From contig NW_006763292.1 in assembly GCF_000218685.1 (NCBI RefSeq), positions 881,087 through 945,086 on the forward strand: a stretch of DNA of 64,000 nt, in the 5' to 3' direction. Shown here piece by piece: positions 11,186 to 22,353 of this stretch. The position numbers and the translations under genes were made by a program. The first letter of the stretch is position 1. Every line of letters starts with the position of its first letter. The DNA is from Serpula lacrymans var. lacrymans S7.9. Lineage: Eukaryota > Basidiomycota > Agaricomycetes > Boletales > Serpulaceae. The notes beneath the pieces are model-generated. The model made no database searches, was not told the DNA's origin, and worked only from the letters and a program-made list of their open reading frames with translations.

Positions 11186-11870
11186 GGATATTATGTTCTG
11201 TTGCGTGCCCGCTTTGCCCAAGGTTGAGTGATGTTTGCTAGGTCATTGACTCATCTGGGTAATAGCCAAGTATTGTTTTACCCCGGAGGCGATAGGCGAC
11301 AAGCGCCTGTACCTGTTGACCCAACCTGGGTTTTTTGTTATTATGCTCAGTGGGAGATGAACTCTGATCTCATGATTGTTCTCTCTCTCTCTTGTGTGCA
11401 TACTTTTGCATATTCTATAGTACTATTGTACTGATTGTTCATATCAGGATTAAGCTCTCATTGGCATTAACCTCCATTTGTTTAGGCTTACAATTGATTT
11501 CCTAACCTTTCTCTTGGGTTTAGATAGATGTAGAGCGCTAATCATTTGTAATGCCCTGATGCCATAATTGAGTGTCTTTTGTCTCCAGTCGTATAAACAT
11601 CAATTGGTTTTCCTCCCCCATATTTACTCACTCTCCTGCCTAGCATTTTCTGTGCAGCGCACTAGGATCTGCTTCCCTTCCACTCTCTTATTAACTTTAT
11701 TTCTAGCGCTCATTTGTGCCGTGTACTAGTGATTTACTAATATCACCTTTCCAATCTGCCACTTCAGGCTACCCCAAAACTAGGGCTCTTAGTTTGATCA
11801 CATTTGTATCACAGTTGGGGCTAACAGCCCTCTAGGACATGGTCTACCATGGTCTTTCATGGTATGTTAT
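11186..11870. other. 3' flank of CACTA copy A, no gene
   Basis: Non-coding. The pentamer AGCGC recurs (for example near 11300, 11535, 11655 and 11705) and could be sub-terminal repeat remains of the element, but the spacing is irregular. No CACTA/CACTG terminus could be fixed. Around 11838-11870 the hexamer catggt occurs three times in 30 bp, leading into the fold-back repeat. Confidence 0.35.
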
Positions 11871-12650
11871 GGGAAATCCCAAAATACCCCTGGGACTTCC
11901 CATATATCTTGAGAAATCCCATGGATGGACCTGTCACATCCGTACCAGAGAACAGGACTCTAGCATCTCCAAAGGAGATATTTCCTCAAGTCTGAACCTC
12001 CCAAATCTTTGGTATTCTCGGGATTACGCTCCTCATGACTTGCCAGTTGGCATAGCCCCATGCCCCACCCCCACATGGTACTCCGGATTCCCGTTCCAAT
12101 ACTCCTGCACTGAAGTTCTAGTCCGTCATATGCTTTCCCATGCACATTCTTGTACTCCTCATGGACTCTGTAGTTTAGACCTTATGATACACTCTTTGCA
12201 CATATATTTCTCTCTCGCTAGATAATTGTCTGCATGGAACTCTGTACCTACATTACAAGTTACTCCTTACAAGCTCCTACTCCTCTGACAGTATATAAGT
12301 TGTAGCTCCTGTACTCTGTTTCTGCAGTTCAAATATCATCTAGATTCCCTTTCCTTTTTATAAGTCCCTTTTTAAGTCTTTCTAATCCTTCTCCAAAGGA
12401 TCTTTACTCTGCTCCCTTTTCATCCTCTATTCTCCTCTGTCCATCCCGTTGAGTTAGGGACCAAGGTCCATGGAAGGGCCTAGTGCACGAGCTAAGCCAA
12501 TTCCTCACTTGTACTCTGTTACCCCCTACCCCATCTCCATACTCCGTAACTCCAACACTCCGTAAGGTCACAGTTCTGACAGGACCCTGGGGAATTCCCA
12601 AGCAGGTTATTTGGGAAGTCCCAGAACACAGCAAAAACCTGGGAAATCCC
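11871..12650. repeat. Fold-back (inverted) repeat split by a solo LTR
   Basis: GGGAAATCCC occurs at 11871-11880 and 12641-12650. CTGGGACTTCCCA at 11890-11902 is matched by its reverse complement at 12612-12624. After subtracting the 650-bp LTR and one TSD, the two arms form an inverted repeat of about 125 bp, which looks like a small palindromic or MITE-like element that was the landing site of the LTR. No TSD of its own was fixed. Confidence 0.6.
11932..12581 (+). mobile_element. Solo LTR, family C, 650 bp, TSD GGACC
   Basis: Begins TGTCACATCC and ends TTCTGACA (5' TG...CA 3' with a short terminal inverted repeat TGTCA/TGACA). It is flanked by GGACC at 11927-11931 and 12582-12586. It contains a promoter-like agtatataag near 12291-12300. 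There is no internal region next to it, so it is the footprint of LTR-LTR recombination of a full retrotransposon. The only other copy in the window is the fragment at 3560-4026. Confidence 0.9.
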
Positions 12651-14079
12651 AAGAATGTCACACGTCACATGGTGTCAGGGGTCCTTTTGGCAACTCCCAT
12701 GGCAGAGTATAAATTATTGTAAAGCACTAATATTCATAATAAATTCACACTAATCAAGGTAGATTACTAATAATACTACTTTATGTAAGGTGTTTTGTAA
12801 TCTTGCTATTATTATAAGATCACTGAGTAAGAGAAGGCCAGTAGAGACTTATCAATGAAGATAAGATTAATCACAGTGTTCGAGATGTGATCATTATGGG
12901 TCAAAAACAAGCAAATAGGCCAAGCAAACATTGGAATAAGGAAACAAACTGTTATAATAAATCAATAAAATGACTCAAATCAAAGACAAAAGACAAAATG
13001 TGGGTCCAAGACTGCATAGAAGGTGATATCTTGTTAAGGAGTTCTGGGTTGGGATATAATACACCTCATAAGTGAATTTGATTGAAAAATGGTTTCAGAC
13101 CTTGTAATATTTAATTTGTTGAGAGCTAGTATTCTTCATACTCATTATGCTGCATTGTCATAGTGTACTTTTTTTCCCCTAATCTGTGCTTAACCTTTTT
13201 TTTGGCTGCTAGGATAAATCTTTATGTTGGTTTATCAAAATTCACAACCATCTTTAAGTGTTTCAACTTAATGTGATTGTAATTGTCACTAGCTATTTCC
13301 CTTGAATCTATGGTGTAAATGCTACAAAAGTTACCCTGCAATTGGATTTTGCATAATGTTGCATTCAGATGCTTTATGATAATAATACCTTTCCCATTAA
13401 CTATTTCCTATTGCCTCTGACTTGCATCCAGTAAATTTTTCCGCTGTTCAATCAAACAATGAGAGAATTATAAATTGGATCCAGCTTACGAGTGCTACAT
13501 TTACCAGGCTCCTCACCTTTCTGTAATCCTTTCGATATATTCCTTCCAGAAACCCATTACACAACCAACAATGGGGAGTACAATGTCCATTGACAAATAT
13601 ATGCCAAATGGACCTAACAGTGGTACAAGCAAAATATTGCAAGCTTTGTATGCACCCAAGTGGAAAAGTAAGTGATGCTTCTATTCTAATTGTGTAATTA
13701 ATCAGTCGCTCTGTAGCATCAGACATTAAGGGTAAATTTGATGACAACATCAGTGATGAAAGGAAATTAAAGAGCACATTTACCCCTTGCAGTCACAAAC
13801 AGGTGTGCAATCTCTCACCTAGCAACATACTAGGGAAGTTATCTCGAGAAGCTTACAAGCATAGGAAATCCTTGAGTAAAGCTTGAACTCCAAGATGGGA
13901 AAATATGGAAGTTAAGCAGTCTAGGTTCAACAATGTGGAAGTGATGAAAGAGTCTTTGGCAGCTGCTGTGCAAGAAGGCTTGAAGAAAGGAATGTCCAGA
14001 TTAAACAGGAGCTGGAGCTTCAGAGGGAACAGGAGAGTCAGAGGCCAGAAGAGCTCAAACAAGTTGACTTGGAAAAACA
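12587..14079. other. Intergenic, weak unassigned ORFs
   Basis: AT-rich. Short plus-strand frames at 13475-13675 and 13905-14102 (Lys/Arg-rich) read like possible protein fragments but match nothing I know. No repeat or RNA gene is evident. Confidence 0.3.
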
Positions 14080-15450
14080 GTGAATATTATATGGAGGCTT
14101 AGATGTGAAATGGAGGAGCAAAACAATCAGCTCAAGACCACTGGGGCAGACCACAAACCTATTACAGACAAAGGACCTCCATTAAAGTCCAAACAACACT
14201 CTAAACAACTCCTATCAGAGTCATCAGGTCCACCTACTCCTACCCCATATACCCACCCTATCCCACCTCCAGCTATTCAACGATTGTTGCGTATTCGTAA
14301 GGCCCCAATTTGTGATGACAACCCCCATTTCTTCATGAACACATATGAACTGTGAACACTAGAAAAAAGAGGGGAGGAGAGAAAGGAGGGGGAGGATGAC
14401 AAAAACAAGGAAGGTGCAGAGATGCTACATGGAGTCAGCAAGGACGCAAATAACCGTGAAAAAATGGACTTACATCGCAACAAATATGTGTACAAGGCAT
14501 CAAACATGAACATTGAGCCTACCACGTACAATGGGGCAGCAAATGGACCAGACACACCTCACTGGCATACCACCATGCTCAAAGAGATAAAAATCTTTGA
14601 CAAAATGGACTTATACAACAAAGTAGACCAACTGAAAGGTCAAAAATTGTTGGTTCAAAATGGGTATACTGCATAAAAAGAGGACCTAATGACAAAATAC
14701 TAAAGTACAAGGCTAGAGTTGTAGCAAAGGGCTTTACGCAAGTTGAAAAAATTGATTACAATGAAACATTTGCCCCAGTCACAAAATTTGCCCCAATCCG
14801 GGCCCTACTTGCTCTGGCCAGTGGGGAAAACTTCAAAATCCATCAAATGGATGTTAAGGCAGCCTACCCGAATGGGAATCTTGATGAAGAAATCTATATG
14901 GAGTATTTACACGGTTTTAATCCGTCAAAACACAAAGTATGGAAATTGAAGCATATTATCTATGGGTTAAAAGAGGCCGGTCTAGCCTGGTATGCAAAAC
15001 TCCGGTCAGAATTCGAACACTTAGGATTTACTTGCTGTGAATCAGATCACGCAGTCTTTCACAAAAAGGATGACAAGGTAAAAATTATAGTAGCCATATA
15101 CATTGATGACAAGCTCCTTTTTTCGAACAACTTAAAGGCTATTGAATTACTCAAAGTCAAGCTAAACCACACCTACAAAATGACTGACCTAGGCAACACA
15201 AAGTGGATACTCAATATGGAGATTATTCAAGACTGCATAAAATGTACCATTGATTTATCACAACATTGATATATCAGCTCTATACTGTCTTAGTTTAGGA
15301 TGTCCAACTGCAAACCTGTAGCAACACCAATGGAATCAAATGTGAAATGGGTCGAGCTGCTTGAACCTGAAATTGACAAAAAATAATATCAGAAAGCCCT
15401 AGGTTTGTTAATATATGCCATGTTAGGCATGAGACCTGATCTGGCATTTT
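14080..15450 (+). pseudogene. Copia pol: linker and reverse transcriptase
   Basis: The linker reads LRIRKAPICDDNPHFFMN and then GPDTPHWHTTMLKEIKIFDKMDLY, the usual copia lead-in to RT. A one-base frame shift near 14655 separates it from CIKRGPNDKILKYKARVVAKGFTQ, FAPVTKFAPIRALLALA, HQMDVKAAYPNG and the catalytic box IYIDDKLLFS, whose Asp pair is intact. TDLGNTKWILNMEI is the following conserved block. Stops occur at 15267-15269, at 15385-15387 and near 15452. Family role: copies the retrotransposon RNA into DNA in the particle. Confidence 0.85.
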
Positions 15451-15452
15451 AA

Positions 15453-16190
15453 GTGGATGTCTTAAGCAAGCACACTGCTACTCCAGGGGTTCAACATTGG
15501 AACACAATGGAACACATTTACAGGTATTTGAAGGGAACAACTGATCTGGTACTTATGCCAAGCAAATCCGACAAGGATATCATTGGATACATTGATTCCA
15601 ATTGGGGTTTGGACATAAATGACAGGTGCTCGGTCTCAGGATACGTATACATACTATCTGATGCTACAATTGTTTGGTCATCAAAGAAACAGGCTTCAGT
15701 AGCTCTGTTGAGCATTGAAGCTGAATATGTGGCTTCTGCTGCTGCTACTAAAGAGGCCATTTGGCTTTGCACTTTATTCACAGAACTAGGCTTTGGCCCT
15801 TGCGGTGCAACTAACCTTACACTGCAGGCATTGGCTTATTTAAGCCTAGCTTATATCCTGATAGATATGGGAGTTTTGGACTCTGTAGCTAGAATGGGCT
15901 AAAATAGAATGTTTTCAGAATATAAGCTGGGCTTAAATAAGCCAAAGCCCACAGTGTTATGGTAGATAATCAGTCTGCCATTGCATTGGCAAAAAATGCA
16001 ACCTTCCATCAGCGGACAAAGCACATCAACATTTGACACCATTTCATTTGAGAGAAGTTAGAAAGTGGAGATATCCAGCTCAGATATGTGCCCACTGGAG
16101 AACAAGTTGCAGACGTTCTGACTAAAGGACTACAACAGCTTAAGCACAATATGTTTATTTCTTGTATGGGCTTGTTTTTACTGTTTTTTT
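15453..16190 (+). pseudogene. Copia RNase H domain, split by a MITE
   Basis: DVLSKHTATPGVQHWNTMEHIYRYLKGT, GYIDSNWGLDINDRCSVSGYVY and SIEAEYVASAAATKEAIWL are classic copia RNase H blocks. The frame then runs into the MITE at 15820. It resumes after 15956 as VDNQSAIALAKNATFHQRTKHINI and RYVPTGEQVADVLTKGL. With the MITE and one TTA removed, the two parts join in frame. A stop in the HINI-HHFI segment shows additional decay. Confidence 0.85.
15820..15956 (+). mobile_element. CACTG-ended MITE, 137 bp, TSD TTA
   Basis: The ends are CACTGCAGGC...GCCCACAGTG. The inverted repeats continue inward through ggcttatttaagcc and agcttatat, giving about 45 bp per arm. TTA flanks both sides (15817-15819 and 15957-15959). 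CACT(A/G) ends plus a 3-bp TSD are the hallmark of the CACTA superfamily, so this is a non-autonomous CACTA derivative. Excision in silico restores the RNase H frame of the host copia element. Confidence 0.9.
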
Positions 16191-16202
16191 GTTGAGTGGG
16201 TG

Positions 16203-16330
16203 TGTTGTTTCTTGGATATTTTCATAGAGGAAACTGCAGGATAGTGGGAAAGGATTCTTATATAATAGAGTACTTATATCCAGCCACATTGCACACTGCC
16301 ACCTCAGTTCCAAAAACTCAGACTGAGGTG
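16203..16330 (+). mobile_element. Copia 3' LTR, truncated
   Basis: Starts TGTTGTTTCTTGG and is an inverted match, with few differences, to the minus-strand LTR at 17042-17242. It shares ggatagtgggaaagga, agagtacttatatccagcc and ccacctcagttccaaaaact. Only about 128 of 201 bp is present. The break at about 16330 is the junction with inverted gag sequence. Confidence 0.8.
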
Positions 16331-17023
16331 AATAGCAAGTGCCTGTCTTATGACGGCGTTTATGGATAATTTGTCTTCAGTGGACATTAGAATAGTGCAA
16401 AGTGTGGAGTATGAGGGTGGTAGCAAGATGACCATGGCTACGGCTACTACTGAGTCGTCCAGGGGCTTGCCTAGGGAAGCTAATACATGTGCTTTCTGAC
16501 ACATACTATTCAGTTGGGGTTCTAAGGCTGTATCCTTGGTCAGGTTTCCTTGGAACAGTTCACCTATTAGGTAGGTAATAATCTGTTTGCCTTTCCCTTC
16601 ATAGCAGTTTCTGGGTTGAGTCCAAACTTCCTTAGCATTGGACAGATAGAGCACTCCATTTAAAGGTTCATCTTTGAAGGTGAGTGTTATTTGTGCCTTT
16701 GTTTCCTTATTTTGCTAATTCCATTCAGCTTGTTCTACTGGTTTTAAGTCCCCTGGGTCTATGTCTGACCCCTCAATTATACCTAGTAGACCTCAAATGT
16801 CTAAAACCATGTGGATGCAGTACTTCCAAACCTGGAAGTTTGAGCTGTCATTTTCAAGTGACGGAATGTCATACAGGCAGCTTGATCCATGGGTTGTTTT
16901 GCTGGATGCACTAACTGATAATGTTGTTGTTACGGTAGCTCCGGCTTGTGAGATTGATGGTGCAGTAGTTGATATGATGGAATGGAAATAAAGGTTTGCT
17001 TTGAGGTTTATATTCAGAGACAA
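16331..17023 (-). pseudogene. Copia gag, inverted and broken
   Basis: Reads on the minus strand from about 17023: PSLENDSSNFQVWKYCIHMVLDI, then (with frame changes and a stop) GLLGIIEGSDIDPGDLKP, and NAKEVWTQPRNCYEGKGKQIITYLIGELFQG, LASLGKPLDDSVVAVAMVILLPPSYSTL, ILMSTEDKLSINAVI. This is the copia Gag (UBN2-like) domain, which builds the virus-like particle. It breaks off at the LTR junction near 16330. Confidence 0.8.
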
Positions 17024-17041
17024 GCAGGGCTCATAACCTTT

Positions 17042-17242
17042 TGTTCTAATAAAAGAGAACAGACACTACTAGGCAGTCAGTAATCTAATGTATGATAATG
17101 TTGCACTGGCTACTCACCTCAGTCCAAGTTTTTGGAACTGAGGTGGCAGCACGCAATGTGGCTGGATATAAGTACTCTATTATATAAGTGTCCTTTCCCA
17201 CTATCCTGCAGTTGCCTCTATGAAAATATCCAAGAAACAACA
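17042..17242 (-). mobile_element. Copia 5' LTR (minus strand), 201 bp
   Basis: On the minus strand it starts TGTTGTTTC at 17242 and ends TTAGAACA at 17042. It is followed by GGTTATGAGCCC, which resembles the usual copia primer-binding site (similar to the 3' half of initiator tRNA-Met complement), and then by gag. This orientation gives LTR-PBS-gag, so this is the 5' end of an element pointing left. Confidence 0.75.
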
Positions 17243-17460
17243 CTTTTTAGTTATAATATGGTCAAATGCTCCTGGCCTATTATTACTATTTCCCCTAGGA
17301 TACTCCTTTTAGATTACAACCTCTTGCCCTTGACCCTGGAGGTCTTTATGCTATTGGCTCTTACATATAAACCCAGCTTGGAGAGGAGCTAAAATTCACT
17401 ACCTACTCATTATATAAAAAAACCCTGTATAATAGTAGGATAGGACAAGTTGAATCTACT

Positions 17461-19160
17461 CTATATTTCCTTACTACCATCATGAAGGGAGTGCTCAGCC
17501 CTGTCATCTAAACAACTACATCTTTGACCCTGACAGCAATCCTCAGTTGTAGGGAAGGATCTTCTATCTATAATCCCTGGGAACAATAGGAGATAGGAAC
17601 TGATGGTGGCAATACTCACAAGAGTCGGATTAAGATCATGTTGAAGCCTTGATTGTAACAACTTCTTTTTAACAGCTGCCAAGTTTCTCTGGTTGAAATT
17701 ATTCAGAGTTGCAAGCCATTTAAAATTATATGTGTTCATTGGAAGATGTACTACAATGTGGCCCAGATCACCCACAACTCTAGATTTAAACTTACCCCTA
17801 GATCCCTGCCCTACAGGTTCATAGCAAGCATGCCAATATATGCTGTGATCATCCTAAGCCAGGTTGTTACACGCTTATGTCTCCATGGTTGAGTATTTTG
17901 TATCGTGGGACTCCATTTTTGTGAGCACTAATATTGTTACTCATACTGTCTGCTCCAAACCACATGAGCATGTTTAAATGTGGATGTAGGTCTTGATGTT
18001 TCTTTGTAGTATGCAGGCATCTTTGGAAAAGCTAAGATAACAGTAAAAATTTATCAACAAGCAATATACAAGAGAGATCAGAGGAAATCCTCACACTCAC
18101 CGTGCATTGTCTTTCTCGCCTATTTTTTGCTTTTTGAGCTGCTATTGCTGTACTCTCTCTGAGTCTTCGCTTCTTGTAGGCAAGGGCTCATGACTTCATA
18201 TGACTTGCAAAGAACTTCTTGACTGCCTCAACATTGTTGCAAATATAATCATGCTTGACAGAGTCTTCTGCAAAAACTGTTGTGTGGCTGATATTCCACG
18301 CTGATTTTGCATGGGCCTTGAGATTAATGCGGAAATTGGGCAATGCCTGTGAAGGGAGACTTTGTAGTCTTTCTTTTCATTAGCTTACGTGCATGCCTTT
18401 GAACGTTGCACTGTATTTTAATTATGCGTCAGTTAAGAGGGTGCCAAAAGGAAATACATACAGCTAGCTGTGTTTGAAGATATAACCTATATTGCACTTG
18501 TTTGGTTCTCTTGAATAGCCGGGATAGAGATTCCCCTTCATTGTTGGCATCTTCATGTTCTGACAGATTTCCATGACCAGTAGGACTAAGCCAACTTTGC
18601 GCATCACTAGTATGGTCACATCAACAGTTTGAAGAGAAGGGCACTGCCAGTTAGTCTGTGAATGCAGTGATGGGAGAAATGACGCTATCCAGCTTGTGGC
18701 CAATCACCATGATGTCACCTTTTTATGCAGGTAAAAACTACGTGATAACAATGAGATGTGAAGATGCAATAAGGATAAGACAAATGATATCCTTACCACT
18801 CTAGGTCAAGCTTCAGATTGTTGCACTGGGGGAGGGTCTTGCATTTTACCATGCTAAGAGCGACTGGATAAATAGCACCTGGATCACTCTCCTGTTTAGC
18901 TTTTTTGACATCACTTCTCTGTGAATTGCTATCTTTATCTGTATCTGAATCACTATTACTGTCTTCCCTTTTGTCTGTATCTGGATCCCTTCCTCCCCCT
19001 GCTTCTGGGTCACTGGCTTCTGGGTCACTACCTGATTTACTGGTTTCCAAGTCACTGTGCTTGTCTGCATTGGGCTCACTTGAACCATTCCCTTTTAAGG
19101 TGCTTTGTTCATACTGTACTTACTCCTCAACTCTAACCTGGCCATCAGGATGTGGAATCA
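17461..19160 (-). pseudogene. Degraded multi-exon gene, unknown function
   Basis: Protein-like pieces occur in order down the minus strand. First comes an acidic Ser/Asp-rich stretch (about 19120-18793, e.g. DSNSDSDTDKDSNSQRSD). Next is a segment around 18700-18470 (HKLDSVISPITAFTD, HEDANNEGESLSRLFKRTKQ). Then 18360-18100 has NISHTTVFAEDSVKHDYICNN and YKKRRLRESTAIAAQKAKNRRERQ. Around 17960-17830 there is HKNGVPRYKIL and RVTTWLRMIT, and finally the 104-codon frame 17775-17461. Stops and frame changes break it. The style resembles the large, repeated hypothetical families of mushroom genomes, but no function is known to me. Confidence 0.45.
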
Positions 19161-19169
19161 CAGCATTTT

Positions 19170-19492
19170 GCGGGTGTTAACATAGGAGACTCTTCCATAA
19201 AATAAATGTCTCCTGGATTTTATTGCGGTATATATACTACTACAGGTTGTTTGTACATGTTGTACTATACAGTTGATAAAGCAATGGCTGATGATGTCAG
19301 AGGGCGCAGCCCATGTGACCAGCTCCACTGCGTGAGAGACTTGTATCTAAGATAGAAAGAACGGCAACGCGGCGCGAGAAGGTGGAGTTTGAACAGAAGG
19401 GAAAGTGCCGCGTGGCACAGAGTGTGAAAACTACAGTAAAAGGTTAAAGAGGAGAATGGAAGTTAAAGGTCCAAAAATGTGTTATTGTAACA
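19170..19492 (-). mobile_element. LTR fragment, family A (minus strand)
   Basis: Homologous to the reverse-oriented LTR at 34088-34484: shared gatgatgtca, ccagctccactgc, gtgtgaaaac and a terminus reading gttattgtaaca at 19492 (start of the LTR on the minus strand). The other end lacks the R-U5 part, being replaced by ttaacataggagactc, so it is 3'-truncated. Confidence 0.75.
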
Positions 19493-20620
19493 GAGATCTG
19501 AGGAGGGCCCTGGGAAGGGAGCAGAGCAAGGCCCCGGGAAGGGCACAGAGGAAAGCCCCAGGGAGCATTTGAAGGAATCTGGGGAGCATTTAGATGAGTT
19601 GGACCCCCCCAGGGATGGCAAATTGTCTGATAAGCCAGTTGACTCGCTTGAAATTGCTGATGAAATGTATATCAGACCTTTTAAGTACAAGTAAATGTAT
19701 GAACTTATGATTTATGGTTGTTGGGTCATATATAGTGGGTAAAATGGTGGGTAACATGGGTAAATCTGAAGAAAAAGTATTTTAAGATGGTGGTGGAGTA
19801 ATATTTGAGATGATAGGACATACCTGGGGATGGTTCCCAGGCACTGGATTTGTGCTGGGGAGTTGGCATTCAGTGTACAATAATATAAATATAAAAAATA
19901 TGGTTCATTGTAGGTGGAGTGTGCTCACCTAGTGGCTAAAGTCTTGGTCCCTATCCCTGGCTGCAACATTTTTGGCGTTTGAATGTGAAAAATACAAGTC
20001 CAACTTTCATCACGTGCAATCATGTGCATTTTTCTCAAAATTCCCATGGGCACAATTTGTGGCACCAGATCCATGTATAGTGTGTCTGAACCCTTTAGCA
20101 TCTCAGTCACTCAGACAATACTACCCTACACCACACTTTTATCACATCCCCAACCAAAAACACCACTCCTGATGTCTTTTTCTACCAAATAAAAGATCTA
20201 CAAAGCCAATGAGTATGTCAGGAAGGCCGTTATGTATTGGCCCCTGGTTTTTGTCTAATATAGGGACCAGTATGTGGACATGCTGAGGGAAGAAGTAGTG
20301 AGTGGGACATACACAATAAGGGAGTGAAATAATGCCGGGCACAACTTCCACATCCCCCGGCTCTTTCTGAGAGGAGAAAATGAGGGAGGGACAGTTGATC
20401 TGTCAATGATCAGCTGGGAAGATGAGATGGTGGAGGGATTTATCTGGTTTAATCCCAGGAGGAGACAGACTCCGAAGAGGAAGGAGGCTCTGTGATAACA
20501 CCAAGAAGACACAGTCTTGGGGCACTGGAGTACAACCACAACAACAACTCAGTGGAGGAAAAGGAAGTGTACAACCTATCAAAGGAGGGAACTTGTCATA
20601 CTACTGTTGGTATACACTGA
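19493..20620. other. Unassigned; possible coding remnant at 20230-20500 (+)
   Basis: Between two LTR fragments. On the plus strand about 20260-20480 reads DQYVDMLREEVVSGTYTIRE...HIPRLFLRGENEGGTVDLSMISWEDEMVEGFIWFNP, with one stop. This looks like decayed coding sequence but is not identifiable. Nothing else is supported. Confidence 0.3.
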
Positions 20621-20624
20621 AAGA

Positions 20625-20916
20625 GGACTCGCTGAGTCTCTCCCCATATATTGCTCCAGTATATATACTCAAATATGTGAGGTACTGTACAGTTGTAAAT
20701 AAAGTTTTCAAGTCCGATGTCTAGCATGTGACTAGCCACATGATGAGCCTAGACACTGGTCAGGTGATGTGTCACATGATTGGTCATGTGACTATGAAAA
20801 ATCCGAAAATGTAAAGTAAAGTAAATGGTCGCATGATCGGTCATGTGACTTGGAAAATGAAAAGTAAAAGTACAAAAAGTGAAGCATAAGTAGGTGCTGG
20901 TATGTCAATTGTAACA
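20625..20916 (-). mobile_element. LTR fragment, family B (minus strand)
   Basis: Reverse-complement match to the solo LTR at 56678-57023: the minus strand starts TGTTACAATTG at 20916 and runs through accagcacctacttatgc, agtcacatgac, and the cctcacatatttgagtatatatactgg TATA region to agtcctc. The U5 part is missing or diverged beyond about 20625. Confidence 0.75.
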
Positions 20917-21000
20917 GGCTCTGGATAATAGGTGGTGGTTACATAGTAAATTATTTATTTTTTTATTCTTTTTCAATCACTTACTGATTGTTTCTTTTCA

Positions 21001-22353
21001 CAGTGGTTCCGTCTCATCCTTTCACCACCCTGCCCATTGTAACAGTACAGTCCAAAAGCCCTCCAGCACCCACCACCACGCATGACAGTGGTGTTGTCAA
21101 AGAAGGCAAAGAGGACAGCTCCATCCTGGTGTTCCCCATCTCCACCCCCTGTTCCTGGGCCCTCAAGGCCATCTCACCCCCAGTACACCCACCCACACTC
21201 CAGGACATCTAATGGTCAGTGCCCGGACCCCATAGCACCTCCAACAGGCAAGGGAAAGGGAAAGGCAAGGGTGGTGATAGAGATTACCAGGGGTGTAGAG
21301 GATCTGCAGAGGAAGAGTATGGAGGAGGGGTACAAGCAGTGCAGGCTGGACAAGTCCATCTGCACCATCAGCAGGAGCAAGCAGATGAAGAAATGGAGGA
21401 CCTCCTATGACGGGTGCAGCCAGGAGATGTACAAGTGTGTGTGGGACAACGACGCAAGCTTGGGGAGTAAGTCCCGGAATCCAAAAGCACCAGGGGCTCT
21501 GGTTACTGCTCCTGACCATCCCGTTAAGACTAGGCCGCCCCGGGGAGCACATAAGCTGGTTTACCAGCCCCATAGAATGACTTGGACCCAATTCACAATC
21601 AGGGTCCCCCCAGCTGCACAAGCAGTGATCCCGGCTCCTGCTCACCGCACTCCCCCACCAGCTACTCGCCCTCTTCCCCCTCCACAGATGCAATTCATGT
21701 CCCAGGAGTCAAGGAGGCCTCTCCAGATGTCCCATAGAGAATCCAGGGAGATGGATGCCAATGCAATCCATTCAGGCCCTGAGTGAGTGGATTGCCAGGA
21801 TGAGGGAGGCTATCCCCTCTCCTGCCAGGGAGGTTTTGGATGCCGTGGCAAGGCTACCATTGCCATCCCCCAGTCCCCTTCCCATTTGCACCCGGGAGAC
21901 AGTTGACTTTCTCCTGGACATCACACTTCCCTGCCCCAACCCTCTCTTTGACTTCCTTTCCCATTCCAGTCTTTCTGTCCCACCCCCATTTCTCCTCCTG
22001 GCTCTCCCAGTCCATCTATGCAGGAAAAAACACCTTTGGACGTTCCCAGCACCCCTTGTCCTTCCCCCGTGCCTCCTCCTTACTGGCCTTTTGAGGTCCA
22101 ACAGCCGCCAAGGCCCCATATACCCCTGGGAGGTGAGGTCCCTATCACTGTCACTCCTCGATGTGATGGCCAGGACCTCATAAACTTCAGCTTTATGTCC
22201 CCAACACAGCAGTGGAGTCCCCCTCCTTCCTTGGAAGAAAGGGTAGCAAGGATAAAGCAAAGGCAGGGGATCATTAGGGATCCCTATGAGAGTATTAGCA
22301 AGCTGGAGGATGAGGTAGCAAGATTGAAAGCAAAGGAGAGGGACTACAATTAG
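21001..22353 (+). pseudogene. Proline-rich ORF series with coiled-coil end, unidentified
   Basis: After a cttttcacag splice-acceptor-like site at 21001, three overlapping plus frames are open: 21082-21786 (234 codons), 21755-22183 and 22018-22353. The first is Pro/Ser-rich with a KGKGKAR basic patch and a central GVEDLQRKSMEEGYKQCRLDK..WRTSYDGCSQEMYKCVW. The last ends in a predicted coiled coil, SLEERVARIKQRQGI...YESISKLEDEVARLKAKERDYN. The frames could be one protein broken by two frame shifts, or one gene with introns. Base composition is clearly GC-richer than the flanks. No family assignment. Confidence 0.45.

Larger units (their letters stand above)
14080..16330 (+). mobile_element. Ty1/copia retrotransposon fragment (RT, RNase H, 3' LTR)
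   Basis: A 5'-truncated copia element. Gag, protease and integrase are absent from this orientation. The connecting segment, reverse transcriptase, RNase H and the start of a 3' LTR (TGTTGTTTC from 16203) remain. The LTR stops at about 16330, where inverted gag sequence of the same family begins. Frame breaks and stops throughout make it dead. Confidence 0.85.

Noticed and set aside
17023..17042. Copia primer-binding site as proof of a complete element
   Set aside because: The site is plausible, but the gag it precedes is truncated at 16330 and no matching pol lies on that strand.
21163..21693. 176-codon minus-strand frame opposite the proline-rich region
   Set aside because: The GC-rich composition keeps several frames open; the plus-strand frames end in a clear coiled coil, and the minus frame shows only Cys/Trp/Gly-rich chance sequence.
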